NCBI GenBank assembly: GCA_043720875.1
Contig: JAYSRU010000226.1
Span: 1-8,670 of the forward strand
Origin: JAYSRU01 sp043720875
GTDB lineage: Bacteria > Bacteroidota > Bacteroidia > Flavobacteriales_D > Crocinitomicaceae
DNA length: 8,670 nt
Direction of reading: 5' to 3'
The notes beneath the pieces were generated by a model, which saw only the letters and a list, made by a program, of their open reading frames with translations, had not been told where the DNA came from and did no database searches. Both the position numbers and the translations under genes were made by a program. This document shows positions 1 to 6,677 of this stretch, piece by piece. Within the stretch, counting starts at the first letter, position 1. Each line of letters starts with the position of its first letter.

Positions 1-2
1 GT

Positions 3-803
3 CAATTATTTTATGATTTTATTCGTATTCTTGCTGATAAGCAACCAAAATTTTTTCTTGCTGAGAATGTTTCAGGTATGTTATTGGCCTCACATGGAAA
101 TGCTTTAGAAAATATAAAAAGTATGTTTCGTGAATGTGGTTATAATTTGTCTTTTCAAATGTTGAATGTTTCTGATTATGGTATTCCTCAAGATAGAAAA
201 AGAGTATTTTTTGTTGGTTATAGAAGTGATTTAGGAATTGAGTTTGAATTTCCAACTCCAACAACATTAGAAAATAAAATTTCATTAAAAAATGCTATTT
301 GGGATTTACAAGATAATGTTTTACCAGCGCAAAAAGGAAATATAACTAATGGAGAAAATTGTTTGTTGTCAAACCACGAATTTATGACAGGTGGATTTTC
401 TACAATGTATATGTCAAGAAATCGTGTTCGTACTTGGGATGAAGTTTCATTTACTATTCAAGCAGGCGGTCGACACGCACCTTGTCACCCACAAGCTCCA
501 AAATTTCAGTTTGTCGAGCAAAATTTAAGAATTTTTGTCCCTGGTAAAGAAGATCTGTATCGAAGATTAAGCGTTAGAGAATGTGCTAGAATTCAAACAT
601 TCCCTGATACGTTTGCTTTTTATTATAAAAATATTGCTGATGGTTACAAAATGATTGGTAATGCAGTTCCTGTCCAAATGGCAAATGTTTTAGCAAAGAA
701 AATACTAAATGATTTATCAACAATTGATAATGTTCAAATACCAACTGTTAAAAAGTGGGAGCTAGTTTCAAATATGATTGATAGTTCTAATTTACCTGTT
801 TAA
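3..803 (+). CDS. DNA (cytosine-5-)-methyltransferase, M.HaeIII-like, 5' part missing
   Basis: This is the C-terminal part (266 codons plus stop) of a C5 cytosine methyltransferase; the frame is open to the left edge, so the true start and the catalytic PCQ motif (IV) lie outside the window. In fragment numbering, motif VI is AENV at 20-23, motif VIII is QDRKR at 63-67, the target-recognition region holds MSRNRVRTW at 137-145 and AGGRHAP soon after, motif IX is RRLSVRECARIQ at 187-198 and motif X is GNAVPVQMA at 219-227. From memory the whole fragment lines up closely with M.HaeIII, including the arginines of its recognition domain, so methylation of GGCC is a reasonable inference but is not shown. 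It extends about 25 residues past the usual end. Sampled lines at 61-300 are about 28% GC against 45-52% in sampled mgtE lines, which suggests horizontal acquisition. A partner endonuclease, if present, would be to the left. Confidence 0.95.
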   Translation, partial: QLFYDFIRILADKQPKFFLAENVSGMLLASHGNALENIKSMFRECGYNLSFQMLNVSDYGIPQDRKRVFFVGYRSDLGIEFEFPTPTTLENKISLKNAIWDLQDNVLPAQKGNITNGENCLLSNHEFMTGGFSTMYMSRNRVRTWDEVSFTIQAGGRHAPCHPQAPKFQFVEQNLRIFVPGKEDLYRRLSVRECARIQTFPDTFAFYYKNIADGYKMIGNAVPVQMANVLAKKILNDLSTIDNVQIPTVKKWELVSNMIDSSNLPV

Positions 804-834
804 AATTATCGTTCGTCAAGCTTGCAGGTACCAC

Positions 835-2187
835 TCAAATATGATACAACAAAACTCCCACCGTAAAGTAGATAAACAAACCGAGTACATCGTTTAATGT
901 AGTAATGAACGGACCTGTTGCTAGAGCTGGGTCTATCTTGTATCGGTTTAAAAGTAAGGGGATGAATGTTCCAAAAATACCGGCAAAGATGATGGTTACA
1001 AACAAGGAGATACTTACCACGAACCCAAGTGTGCTGTCGGCAAAAATGAAAGCTATTCCAAAAATCAGTAAGGCACACAGGGTTCCGTTTAACAAGCCAA
1101 CGAAAAATTCTTTCCGCAATTTTGCCCAAATTGTACCGAATTGAAAGTTTCCTTTTGCCAATGATTGCACCACAATTGCAGAAGATTGCACGCCAACGTT
1201 TCCACCCATTGCGGTAATTAATGGGATAAAAAATGCCAAGGCTGGCACTTTCCCCAAATCTACTTCAAAACTTGAAATTACTTGTGCGCTTAATACTCCG
1301 CCCAATAAGCCAATAATTAACCACGGTAATCGTGCTCTGCTCATGCGAAATACACTTGAGCTATCTTCTACTTTTTCACTTAAACCTGCAGCTAATTGAA
1401 AATCACGTTCAGCTTCGTCTTTTATGATATCTACCACATCATCGATGGTAATTCTACCGACCAATTTATTTTGTAAATCTACCACCGGAATGGAAACCAA
1501 ATCGTATTTTTCCATTACCCGCGCCACTTCCTCATGGCTCTCGCTGGTGCCAACCGATATAATGTTTTTATCGTGCAGTAAATCTACAATCTTTGTTTTT
1601 GGGGTAGCAAACAATAAACGTTTTAAAGACAATAGACCCACCAATCGGTTAAAATCATCTACCACATAAATGGTGTACACTTGTTCCACATCTTCTGCTT
1701 GTCTTCTCAATTCAACTAAACAACGGTCGACTGGCCAATCTAAATTTGCTTGTATAAACTCTTTTTGCATGAGTCCACCGGCGGTATCTTCATCGTAATT
1801 AAGCAATTCAACAATGTCTTCAATCGCCTCGTCATCTTCCATTTGGGCAATGACTTCCTTGATTTCTTTCTCAGAAAGTTCCCCTAAGATATCTGCGGCA
1901 TCATCAGAATCTAGGTTGTCTAATTGTTCAGCAATTTCTTTGGATGAAAGAGATTTAACGAATCGATCACGAACTTCTTCTTCCAGTTCCATCAAAACAT
2001 CAGCCTGCTGTTCTTCCTCTAATCTGTAATAAATAAACCTACTTTGTTCGACATTAAGTTCGTCCAATAATTCTGCAATATCCGCATAATGCAAGGGAAC
2101 GATAAATTCATCCACCCAAGCTTCATTACCGGTTACAGCAGCTTCACGTAATTGGTCTAAAAACTCTTTTGTTAACTCAAATTGCAT
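835..2187 (-). CDS. mgtE: Magnesium transporter MgtE
   Basis: The product is a 450-residue Mg2+ channel/transporter of the inner membrane, the usual length for the family. The N-terminal helical, acidic MgtE_N domain spans about residues 1-130. A pair of CBS domains follows (about 135-260), beginning at the characteristic YDEDTAGGLM (131-140) and including GRITIDDVVDII. A membrane domain of about five helices covers 285-450. It carries the family signatures GGNVGVQSS (328-336) and IDPALATGPFITTLND (418-433); the last Asp corresponds to the pore Mg2+ site in the known Thermus structure. In the family, Mg2+ bound in the N/CBS domains closes the pore. The gene begins 9 bases after the DUF420 stop, so it is probably the last gene of the oxidase operon. 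No Mg2+-sensing leader can fit in that gap. ATG start, TGA stop. Confidence 0.97.
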   Translation of the reverse strand: MQFELTKEFLDQLREAAVTGNEAWVDEFIVPLHYADIAELLDELNVEQSRFIYYRLEEEQQADVLMELEEEVRDRFVKSLSSKEIAEQLDNLDSDDAADILGELSEKEIKEVIAQMEDDEAIEDIVELLNYDEDTAGGLMQKEFIQANLDWPVDRCLVELRRQAEDVEQVYTIYVVDDFNRLVGLLSLKRLLFATPKTKIVDLLHDKNIISVGTSESHEEVARVMEKYDLVSIPVVDLQNKLVGRITIDDVVDIIKDEAERDFQLAAGLSEKVEDSSSVFRMSRARLPWLIIGLLGGVLSAQVISSFEVDLGKVPALAFFIPLITAMGGNVGVQSSAIVVQSLAKGNFQFGTIWAKLRKEFFVGLLNGTLCALLIFGIAFIFADSTLGFVVSISLFVTIIFAGIFGTFIPLLLNRYKIDPALATGPFITTLNDVLGLFIYFTVGVLLYHI

Positions 2188-2196
2188 AGGCCGATT

Positions 2197-2778
2197 CTAT
2201 TTGTAATAAGGCGAAATCATTAGGTACACCACAACACCTGTAATTGCAACGTACAGCCAAATAGGCCAAGCAAAACGTGTCCATTTTTTGTGTCGCGTAA
2301 AGTTACCTTGCCATGCAAATAAATAGCTAAACAACACCAAGGGTACAATTATGATACTCAGTAAGATATGAGAAATTAGTAAAAGCACATATATACTACG
2401 CATAGCGCCCAATGCAGTTCTTTCAAGGTCTTCCAAAATTCCATTCTTATTACTGTCGCCATAAATAGTACTTTCTGAAACCATGTGGTAGGCCACGTAA
2501 CATCCCAGAAAAACGAGTGACAGCAGGATGCAAATCTTAATGATTCGCTCGTGCATTTTATATTGTTTGATTTTTACCGTAATCAATGCGAACACCAATA
2601 AACCGGCAGTAATTCCATTCAATGTTGCATAAAATTTTGGCAAATACGACAGGTCAAACCCCTCTATTTTTACACCAAAAAGTACGGCAACCACTAAGGG
2701 AATAGCAATACTAGCCGACCAAATACAAATTTTTGCACGTTTGAGTTGTTCTGGAGTTCTAATTTTTTGCGTATTCAT
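2197..2778 (-). CDS. DUF420 family membrane protein (CtaM/YozB-like oxidase assembly factor)
   Basis: This 193-residue protein has five predicted membrane helices (about 15-35, 48-69, 78-98, 125-150 and 170-188). Basic residues at the N-terminus and in the loops KIKQYKMHER and TRHKKWTR place those parts in the cytoplasm. The histidines H76, H98, H137 (in LLISHILLS) and H163 lie where the DUF420 family has its conserved ones. Members include Bacillus YozB and staphylococcal CtaM, which is needed for a heme A-type oxidase. The position directly after SCO1 in a cytochrome oxidase operon fits an assembly role. The start overlaps the end of the SCO1 gene by 20 bases, suggesting translational coupling. 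Unusually, the predicted periplasmic loop between helices 3 and 4 contains DSNKNGILEDLE (108-119), an EF-hand-like calcium loop. Family assignment is from pattern recognition, and the biochemical role is inferred. Confidence 0.85.
   Translation of the reverse strand: MNTQKIRTPEQLKRAKICIWSASIAIPLVVAVLFGVKIEGFDLSYLPKFYATLNGITAGLLVFALITVKIKQYKMHERIIKICILLSLVFLGCYVAYHMVSESTIYGDSNKNGILEDLERTALGAMRSIYVLLLISHILLSIIIVPLVLFSYLFAWQGNFTRHKKWTRFAWPIWLYVAITGVVVYLMISPYYK
2422..2457 (-). other. EF-hand-like calcium-binding loop in the DUF420 protein
   Basis: Residues 108-119 read DSNKNGILEDLE. This fits the EF-hand loop pattern: Asp at position 1, Asn at 3 and 5, Gly at 6, a hydrophobic residue at 8 and Glu at 12. 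Topology from charged loops puts it on the periplasmic side. Calcium binding is inferred from the pattern only. Confidence 0.5.
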
Positions 2779-3394
2779 ATTTTATCAATTTTCTGATGTC
2801 TTTTTCTAATCTATCTACTTCTTCGGTAACTTGTCCATCGTATAAACCTCTTACGCGACCTTCTTTATCTACTAAAACAAAATTTGGAGAATGCGCATAT
2901 CCTCCAGGAGCTTCATCATCTTCTAAGGCATTCACTAAAAAACTTTGTGTGCCAAGAGGATGAATGACGTCTTCTTTTCCGCTAAACATTGTCCAATGTG
3001 CCATATCAAGGCCATTGTTTTTAATGTACCACCTCAATCTGGTTGGCGTATCTCTACGTTCATCGATGGAGAAGGAAAGTACTTCCAACACATCGTTTAA
3101 ATCTTTCGTGCGGGCTACAAAACGTTTCAACTGAGCCGTCATCTTCGGACACATCGTTGGACAACTCGTGAAGAAAAAATTCGCAACTCTTATTTTGTTT
3201 TCAAACTGTTTAGATGATACCTGAACAGAATCTTGATTTCTGAAGGTAAAAGAATCAATGGTGTGAAATATAGTATCTGGTTTTTCCTTATTGGAATAAT
3301 CTACATCGCTGTTGCCCAAGATGGGTAGAACCCTAACTTTTACAGGTTCTGAACACGCCGCAAGTAGCAAAAGAATTGGAATCAAATACTTCAT
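2759..3394 (-). CDS. sco1: SCO1/SenC family copper chaperone lipoprotein
   Basis: This 211-residue SCO protein is expected to deliver copper to, or reduce, the CuA site of cytochrome oxidase subunit II in the periplasm. Residues 1-14 form a lipoprotein signal (hydrophobic stretch, then LLAAC with the lipidated Cys at 14), so it should be membrane anchored. The thioredoxin-like domain carries the copper-binding TSCPTMCPKM, with cysteines at 78 and 82. The third copper ligand is H168 in YAHSPNFVLVDKEGRV. SFSIDERRDTP (107-117) matches the usual SCO SIDPxxDTP segment. All three ligands are therefore present and this is the competent SCO of the pair. Its ATG overlaps the TGA of the preceding SCO-like gene (ATGA at 3391-3394), and its own end overlaps the DUF420 gene by 20 bases, a tightly coupled trio. 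Confidence 0.93.
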   Translation of the reverse strand: MKYLIPILLLLAACSEPVKVRVLPILGNSDVDYSNKEKPDTIFHTIDSFTFRNQDSVQVSSKQFENKIRVANFFFTSCPTMCPKMTAQLKRFVARTKDLNDVLEVLSFSIDERRDTPTRLRWYIKNNGLDMAHWTMFSGKEDVIHPLGTQSFLVNALEDDEAPGGYAHSPNFVLVDKEGRVRGLYDGQVTEEVDRLEKDIRKLIKYEYAKN

Positions 3395-4059
3395 TTCTTA
3401 GCTTTTACTTTTAATTTCAAATATTCTTTTTCCAACAGCGCCATGTGTTCGCGCATTCTGCGCACTTCACCTTCACGCCTTCCGTTAAGTACCATTCGAA
3501 CTTCATTCGATTTATCTACTAGCAGTAATAGTTCCGTAAAAGCACGTTTTCCAAAGAACTTATCTCCTTTTTCTTCGTAAAGATTAAACTTGTTATGGGT
3601 AATATTGTACACTTGTTTAGGGTCGCCATTGGCTAGAATCCAAATATTAGGGTCGTACTGCTCCACCTCTTCTTTCAGTGCGAAAGCTACATCGGCTAAA
3701 TCATTTACAGGATTTCCAACAGAATCAACAACAAATGAGACAATTCTAACGTGACCCATTTTCTTTTTATTCTTGCGAATTTGTTGATACAATAATTGAT
3801 CAAAATGCCAAAAACTTATGGCGCAATTACTTGGACAAGATTTCTGAATTGTAGTAAACAACACAACATTGCCTTCAAAATCTTTTGTAGTTTTTGTGCT
3901 TCCGTCTATTGTTTTGAATGAGTAGCTTGGTAGCTTTCCAAAGTGCTCTAGGGTTCTAAAATTATGAGAACACCCACGAGTGGAAATAAATACCAAGATA
4001 AAAGCCGGCCCAATTAAGAGGAATAGCGTTAATAATCCTTTTAGTTTGCCAACTTTCAT
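3391..4059 (-). CDS. SCO-like thioredoxin-fold protein lacking the copper-ligand histidine
   Basis: This 222-residue protein has an N-terminal membrane anchor (about 8-26) followed by a periplasmic SCO-like domain. The cysteine pair is kept in QKSCPSNCAISF (C75, C79). The downstream segment RAFTELLLLVDKSNEVRMVL aligns without gaps to the YAHSPNFVLVDKEGRVRGLY segment of the neighbouring SCO1, and Phe174 falls exactly where the copper-binding His should be. The protein may therefore act as a thiol oxidoreductase on CuA cysteines, or as a partner of SCO1, rather than as a copper carrier; this is inference. The C-terminus is rich in Lys/Arg/Glu and helical. It ends in the ATGA overlap with SCO1 and starts 49 bases after the subunit IV stop. 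A second SCO-type gene next to sco1 suggests an old duplication. Confidence 0.82.
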   Translation of the reverse strand: MKVGKLKGLLTLFLLIGPAFILVFISTRGCSHNFRTLEHFGKLPSYSFKTIDGSTKTTKDFEGNVVLFTTIQKSCPSNCAISFWHFDQLLYQQIRKNKKKMGHVRIVSFVVDSVGNPVNDLADVAFALKEEVEQYDPNIWILANGDPKQVYNITHNKFNLYEEKGDKFFGKRAFTELLLLVDKSNEVRMVLNGRREGEVRRMREHMALLEKEYLKLKVKAKK

Positions 4060-4077
4060 TTCTGTAATTTTATGTCA

Positions 4078-4097
4078 AATCATCCTTTATGATGATT
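4078..4097 (-). repeat. Intercistronic hairpin between subunit IV and SCO-like genes
   Basis: AATCATC and GATGATT form a perfect 7-base-pair stem with a 6-base loop in the 49-base gap between two operon genes. No run of T follows it on the minus strand, so it does not look like an intrinsic terminator. It could be an RNA stability or processing element separating the structural genes from the assembly genes. Confidence 0.4.
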
Positions 4098-4108
4098 GTA
4101 ATTTGTTG

Positions 4109-4477
4109 TTATGCTCCGTACTTCGTCCACGCTGCACCAACTGCAGTTGCTTCAGTAATTGCAATGAAAAGCAAATAGATAATAAAAACCGCATATGGTA
4201 TTAAAATCGCCATTTTCAAAGATTTTTTCTCATGACCTAAGTGCATAAAGCTCATAACGATGTAAGCAGCTTTTAATAATGTAAGCCCAATAAATAATAA
4301 CTTCACATATATCCAATAGTCAGATGATTGCTTAATGGTAGAACCTACCCAAACCTCAAATGCTGTAATCGCAGTTAATATGGCTGTTACTGTCCAGATT
4401 GTTTTACGCTTCTTTTTACCTTCTTCTTCAGAATGGTGTGTGTGTAAAGAATATTCTATAACGTCGTCTCTTAACAT
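4109..4477 (-). CDS. ctaF: Cytochrome c oxidase subunit IV (caa3/SoxM type)
   Basis: This 122-residue protein is a small accessory subunit of the heme-copper terminal oxidase in the inner membrane. It has three predicted helices (about 27-46, 55-78 and 88-108). The signature is IVMSFMHLGHEKKSLK (73-88), with H79 and H82, typical of bacterial COX4 (prokaryotic subunit IV) proteins. A His-rich, charged N-terminal tail (H12, H14, H15, then Glu- and Lys-rich) lies on the cytoplasmic side. Length is normal for the family. The gene follows the subunit III genes at a spacing of 37 AT-rich bases. The function of this subunit in the family is stabilisation rather than catalysis. ATG start at 4477, TAA stop. 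Confidence 0.92.
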   Translation of the reverse strand: MLRDDVIEYSLHTHHSEEEGKKKRKTIWTVTAILTAITAFEVWVGSTIKQSSDYWIYVKLLFIGLTLLKAAYIVMSFMHLGHEKKSLKMAILIPYAVFIIYLLFIAITEATAVGAAWTKYGA

Positions 4478-4514
4478 AATATAAATTTTTTAGATTTTTA
4501 AAATAATGGAAGTA

Positions 4515-5540
4515 TCAGATAAGGTAGAAGAATGTGAATACGAAAACCCAAACTAAATCTACGAAATGCCAGTATAAACCTGTTTTTTCAACCATTTCAT
4601 AATGACCTCTTTTTTGATATAAACCGCGCAATACTCCTATAAAAATAATGATATTGATTACAACACCAGAGAATACGTGGAAACCATGGAACCCAGTGAT
4701 AAAGAAAAAGAACTGTCCATATTGTTGTGGACCGTATTCATTTTGCTCTAAATTAGCCCCATAAATCACTTTTCCTGCATCACCTGCATTGATTGATCCC
4801 CAATATTCCTTTGCAGCAACTTCGCCAAGAATTACTTCATTCAACTTGTGCTTACTTCCTGCTTTTTTGATAACTATTTTTTCAAAATGATCTTTAGCTC
4901 TTGTCATTGATGCAACAGAACCGTCGTGTAAAGTGATTTTTCCATCCTTAACATGCCCCATAACAGCTGCATGTTGAAATTGGTGCATTAAATCATCCTT
5001 AATAACATCATTTTTCTTGTGGTGTCTACCCGCTTCAATTACTGTAAAGTTTTTGATTTCACCGAAATGACCTTTTACAATTGCTTGTGATCCATCTGCT
5101 AATTCAATTTTACCGAAATCAGAACCGTGAATAAAGTGACTCCATTCCCAAGCTTGAGAACCAACGAAGAAAAACCCTCCAATGATAGTGGCCAACATCC
5201 ATTTAACAACATTTTTCTTATCCATACGGTGACCCGCCTCAACGGCTAATACCATAGTTACCGAAGAAACGATCAAGATAAACGTCATTAAAGCAACATA
5301 AATCAAAGGGTAACCGTGACCTAATCCTGGAAGAGAGTCAAAGGTCTCTTCACCAATTGGCCAACTTTCTAAGGTATCTTTTCTTGTAAAACCGTACGCA
5401 GTTAATAATCCACTAAATGTTAGTGCATCAGAAACTAAGAAAAACCACATCATTAGTTTTCCATAACTCGTAGAGAACGGGGAAACTTTTCCACCCCACA
5501 GTTCGCTTGAGGAAATTGTTTTTGTATCGTGACCTGCCAT
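4515..5540 (-). CDS. ctaE: Cytochrome c oxidase subunit III with periplasmic insertion
   Basis: This 341-residue subunit III has five membrane helices (about 27-51, 77-101, 111-136, 274-302 and 322-341). Family signatures are QAWEW (129-133), ITGFHGFHVFSG (281-292) and YWHFVDLVWVF (323-333). A five-helix subunit III of this type is normally about 190-210 residues. The excess lies in a hydrophilic block, about residues 138-270, between helices 3 and 4 of this form. By analogy with the known subunit III topology this block is periplasmic. It contains an ungapped 39-residue duplication (143-181 and 200-238). From memory, Flavobacteriia homologues also have an insertion here, of differing sequence. 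In the enzyme, subunit III binds subunit I and supports the proton-uptake path. The gene lies 24 bases after the other subunit III gene. Confidence 0.94.
   Translation of the reverse strand: MAGHDTKTISSSELWGGKVSPFSTSYGKLMMWFFLVSDALTFSGLLTAYGFTRKDTLESWPIGEETFDSLPGLGHGYPLIYVALMTFILIVSSVTMVLAVEAGHRMDKKNVVKWMLATIIGGFFFVGSQAWEWSHFIHGSDFGKIELADGSQAIVKGHFGEIKNFTVIEAGRHHKKNDVIKDDLMHQFQHAAVMGHVKDGKITLHDGSVASMTRAKDHFEKIVIKKAGSKHKLNEVILGEVAAKEYWGSINAGDAGKVIYGANLEQNEYGPQQYGQFFFFITGFHGFHVFSGVVINIIIFIGVLRGLYQKRGHYEMVEKTGLYWHFVDLVWVFVFTFFYLI
4827..5114 (-). repeat. Internal 39-residue duplication in subunit III insertion
   Basis: Protein residues 143-181 (encoded by 4998-5114) and 200-238 (encoded by 4827-4943) align over 39 positions with no gap and 15 identities. 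Both start GKIxLxDGSxA and end in AGxxHKxN followed by D/E-VI. The spacing between copies is 18 residues. The pattern of alternating hydrophobic residues suggests two beta-rich units. Confidence 0.7.
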
Positions 5541-5564
5541 CTTGAAATTAATTTTTTTGCAAGT

Positions 5565-6665
5565 TTAATGAATAAAAAGTAAAAATAACAACAAATAGAT
5601 CCATAAGATTCCTAAAAAATGCCAGAAAATTCCACCGAGGCGTAAACTTAGCGTATTAGTTGAAGAAAAACGTCCATTAAACGACCATAGAACCAATCTA
5701 AATAAGTAAATGATGCCTGCAAGGACATGCAATAAATGGATAAATGTGATAATATAAAGGTATGAAGTTGCCTGATCAGAACTAGAATTCAATTTCGTTT
5801 GCATGGCATACGCTAACTTTTTACCGTTGTATAATAATTCACGGTTGACGTACTGTAATTCTTTTCCTTTAAAATAAAGATGGAAATCCGTTCCACATTT
5901 ACCGTCCAAAAAGAAATCTATTCTCCTATCTTGCATGTGAACCGCTAAGTCTTGTAAGCGCAACAAATCTACATATTGCATTTCATTTGTATCCGAGAAC
6001 ATTAACTTTCCATCTTTCAACCGCACCGGGTTGCCTTTGTAAACTAGCGCTATGTTTTTGCCAAAACTGCTAACCTTTAATGGCTTTAGATTGCTTGCTT
6101 TGTTGACTGACTTCGCAAAATTAACTAGTTCCATTTCTTGACTTTTCGTAAGTGGTTTTCCGTTTAAGGTATAATTATTTCCATCAACGCCTAGGAATGT
6201 CCCGTTATATTTGATTTCGTAATAGTCGCCGTAGCGTCCTTCACTAACAATCAATGAGCTTCTAAAATACGCTCCTTTTTCAACCAATTGACCATAGCCC
6301 TTGAATTGAAAAACTGCAAAACCGATGCCTAGCAAAGCCGTTACTGAAATTAATCCCTTTAACATTGCTTGGTTATTCTTTTTGGCAGCCTTTACCGCTA
6401 AAATTAAGGTGATGCTACTTAAAAGTATAAGTACTGTTGAAATCCAAAAAGCCATAGGCATTGGATAAGCCACCCAATAACTATCTCCGCTCGAAACAAT
6501 ATAAGCAGACGTGAATGCCATGAAAAGCATGATGATCGAGAAAATGGTTACGTACACCAAATTCTTTTTCATTTTTTCCTTTACGATTGGATCGAGTTCC
6601 ATGTCACGTTGCACTTCCATTTCTGCATGCGATTGTGGTTTATTGGCTCTAAAATCTTTTTCCAT
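5565..6665 (-). CDS. Cytochrome c oxidase subunit III-like protein with large periplasmic insertion
   Basis: This 366-residue protein is a second subunit III homologue, encoded directly before the first. A hydrophilic 32-residue N-terminus precedes five helices (about 34-58, 68-92, 100-125, 300-325 and 343-366). Recognisable family segments are FTSAYIVSS (51-59), FIHLLHVLAGI (308-318, the HxxHxxxG motif) and IFWHFLGILWIYL (346-358). Between helices 3 and 4 is a hydrophilic block, about residues 133-298, where Flavobacteriia homologues recalled from memory have only a short loop. It contains recurring [Y/F]-[N/K]-G-x-x-[L/V] motifs. The tandem arrangement of two subunit III genes is common in Bacteroidota. 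Whether both enter one oxidase, the first perhaps replacing missing helices, is not settled by the sequence. The start is ATG, 12 bases after the heme O synthase stop. Confidence 0.9.
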   Translation of the reverse strand: MEKDFRANKPQSHAEMEVQRDMELDPIVKEKMKKNLVYVTIFSIIMLFMAFTSAYIVSSGDSYWVAYPMPMAFWISTVLILLSSITLILAVKAAKKNNQAMLKGLISVTALLGIGFAVFQFKGYGQLVEKGAYFRSSLIVSEGRYGDYYEIKYNGTFLGVDGNNYTLNGKPLTKSQEMELVNFAKSVNKASNLKPLKVSSFGKNIALVYKGNPVRLKDGKLMFSDTNEMQYVDLLRLQDLAVHMQDRRIDFFLDGKCGTDFHLYFKGKELQYVNRELLYNGKKLAYAMQTKLNSSSDQATSYLYIITFIHLLHVLAGIIYLFRLVLWSFNGRFSSTNTLSLRLGGIFWHFLGILWIYLLLFLLFIH

Positions 6666-6677
6666 GATTGAGTTTAT

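Noticed and set aside
19..285. Minus-strand open frame opposite the methyltransferase
   Set aside because: It runs opposite motifs VI and VIII of the methyltransferase and is rich in His/Tyr/Phe, as expected from AT-rich antisense.
804..834. Possible bidirectional terminator between the methyltransferase and mgtE
   Set aside because: The 31 bases show no stem of useful length and no T-tract on either strand.
806..1129. Minus-strand 107-codon open frame overlapping the end of mgtE
   Set aside because: It lies inside mgtE in another frame, and mgtE has full family signatures here. Its translation is Cys/His/Trp-rich and low in coherence.
1424..2029. Plus-strand open frames at 1424-1669 and 1814-2029
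   Set aside because: They are antisense to the mgtE N and CBS domains and give Ser/Thr-rich translations typical of antisense frames.
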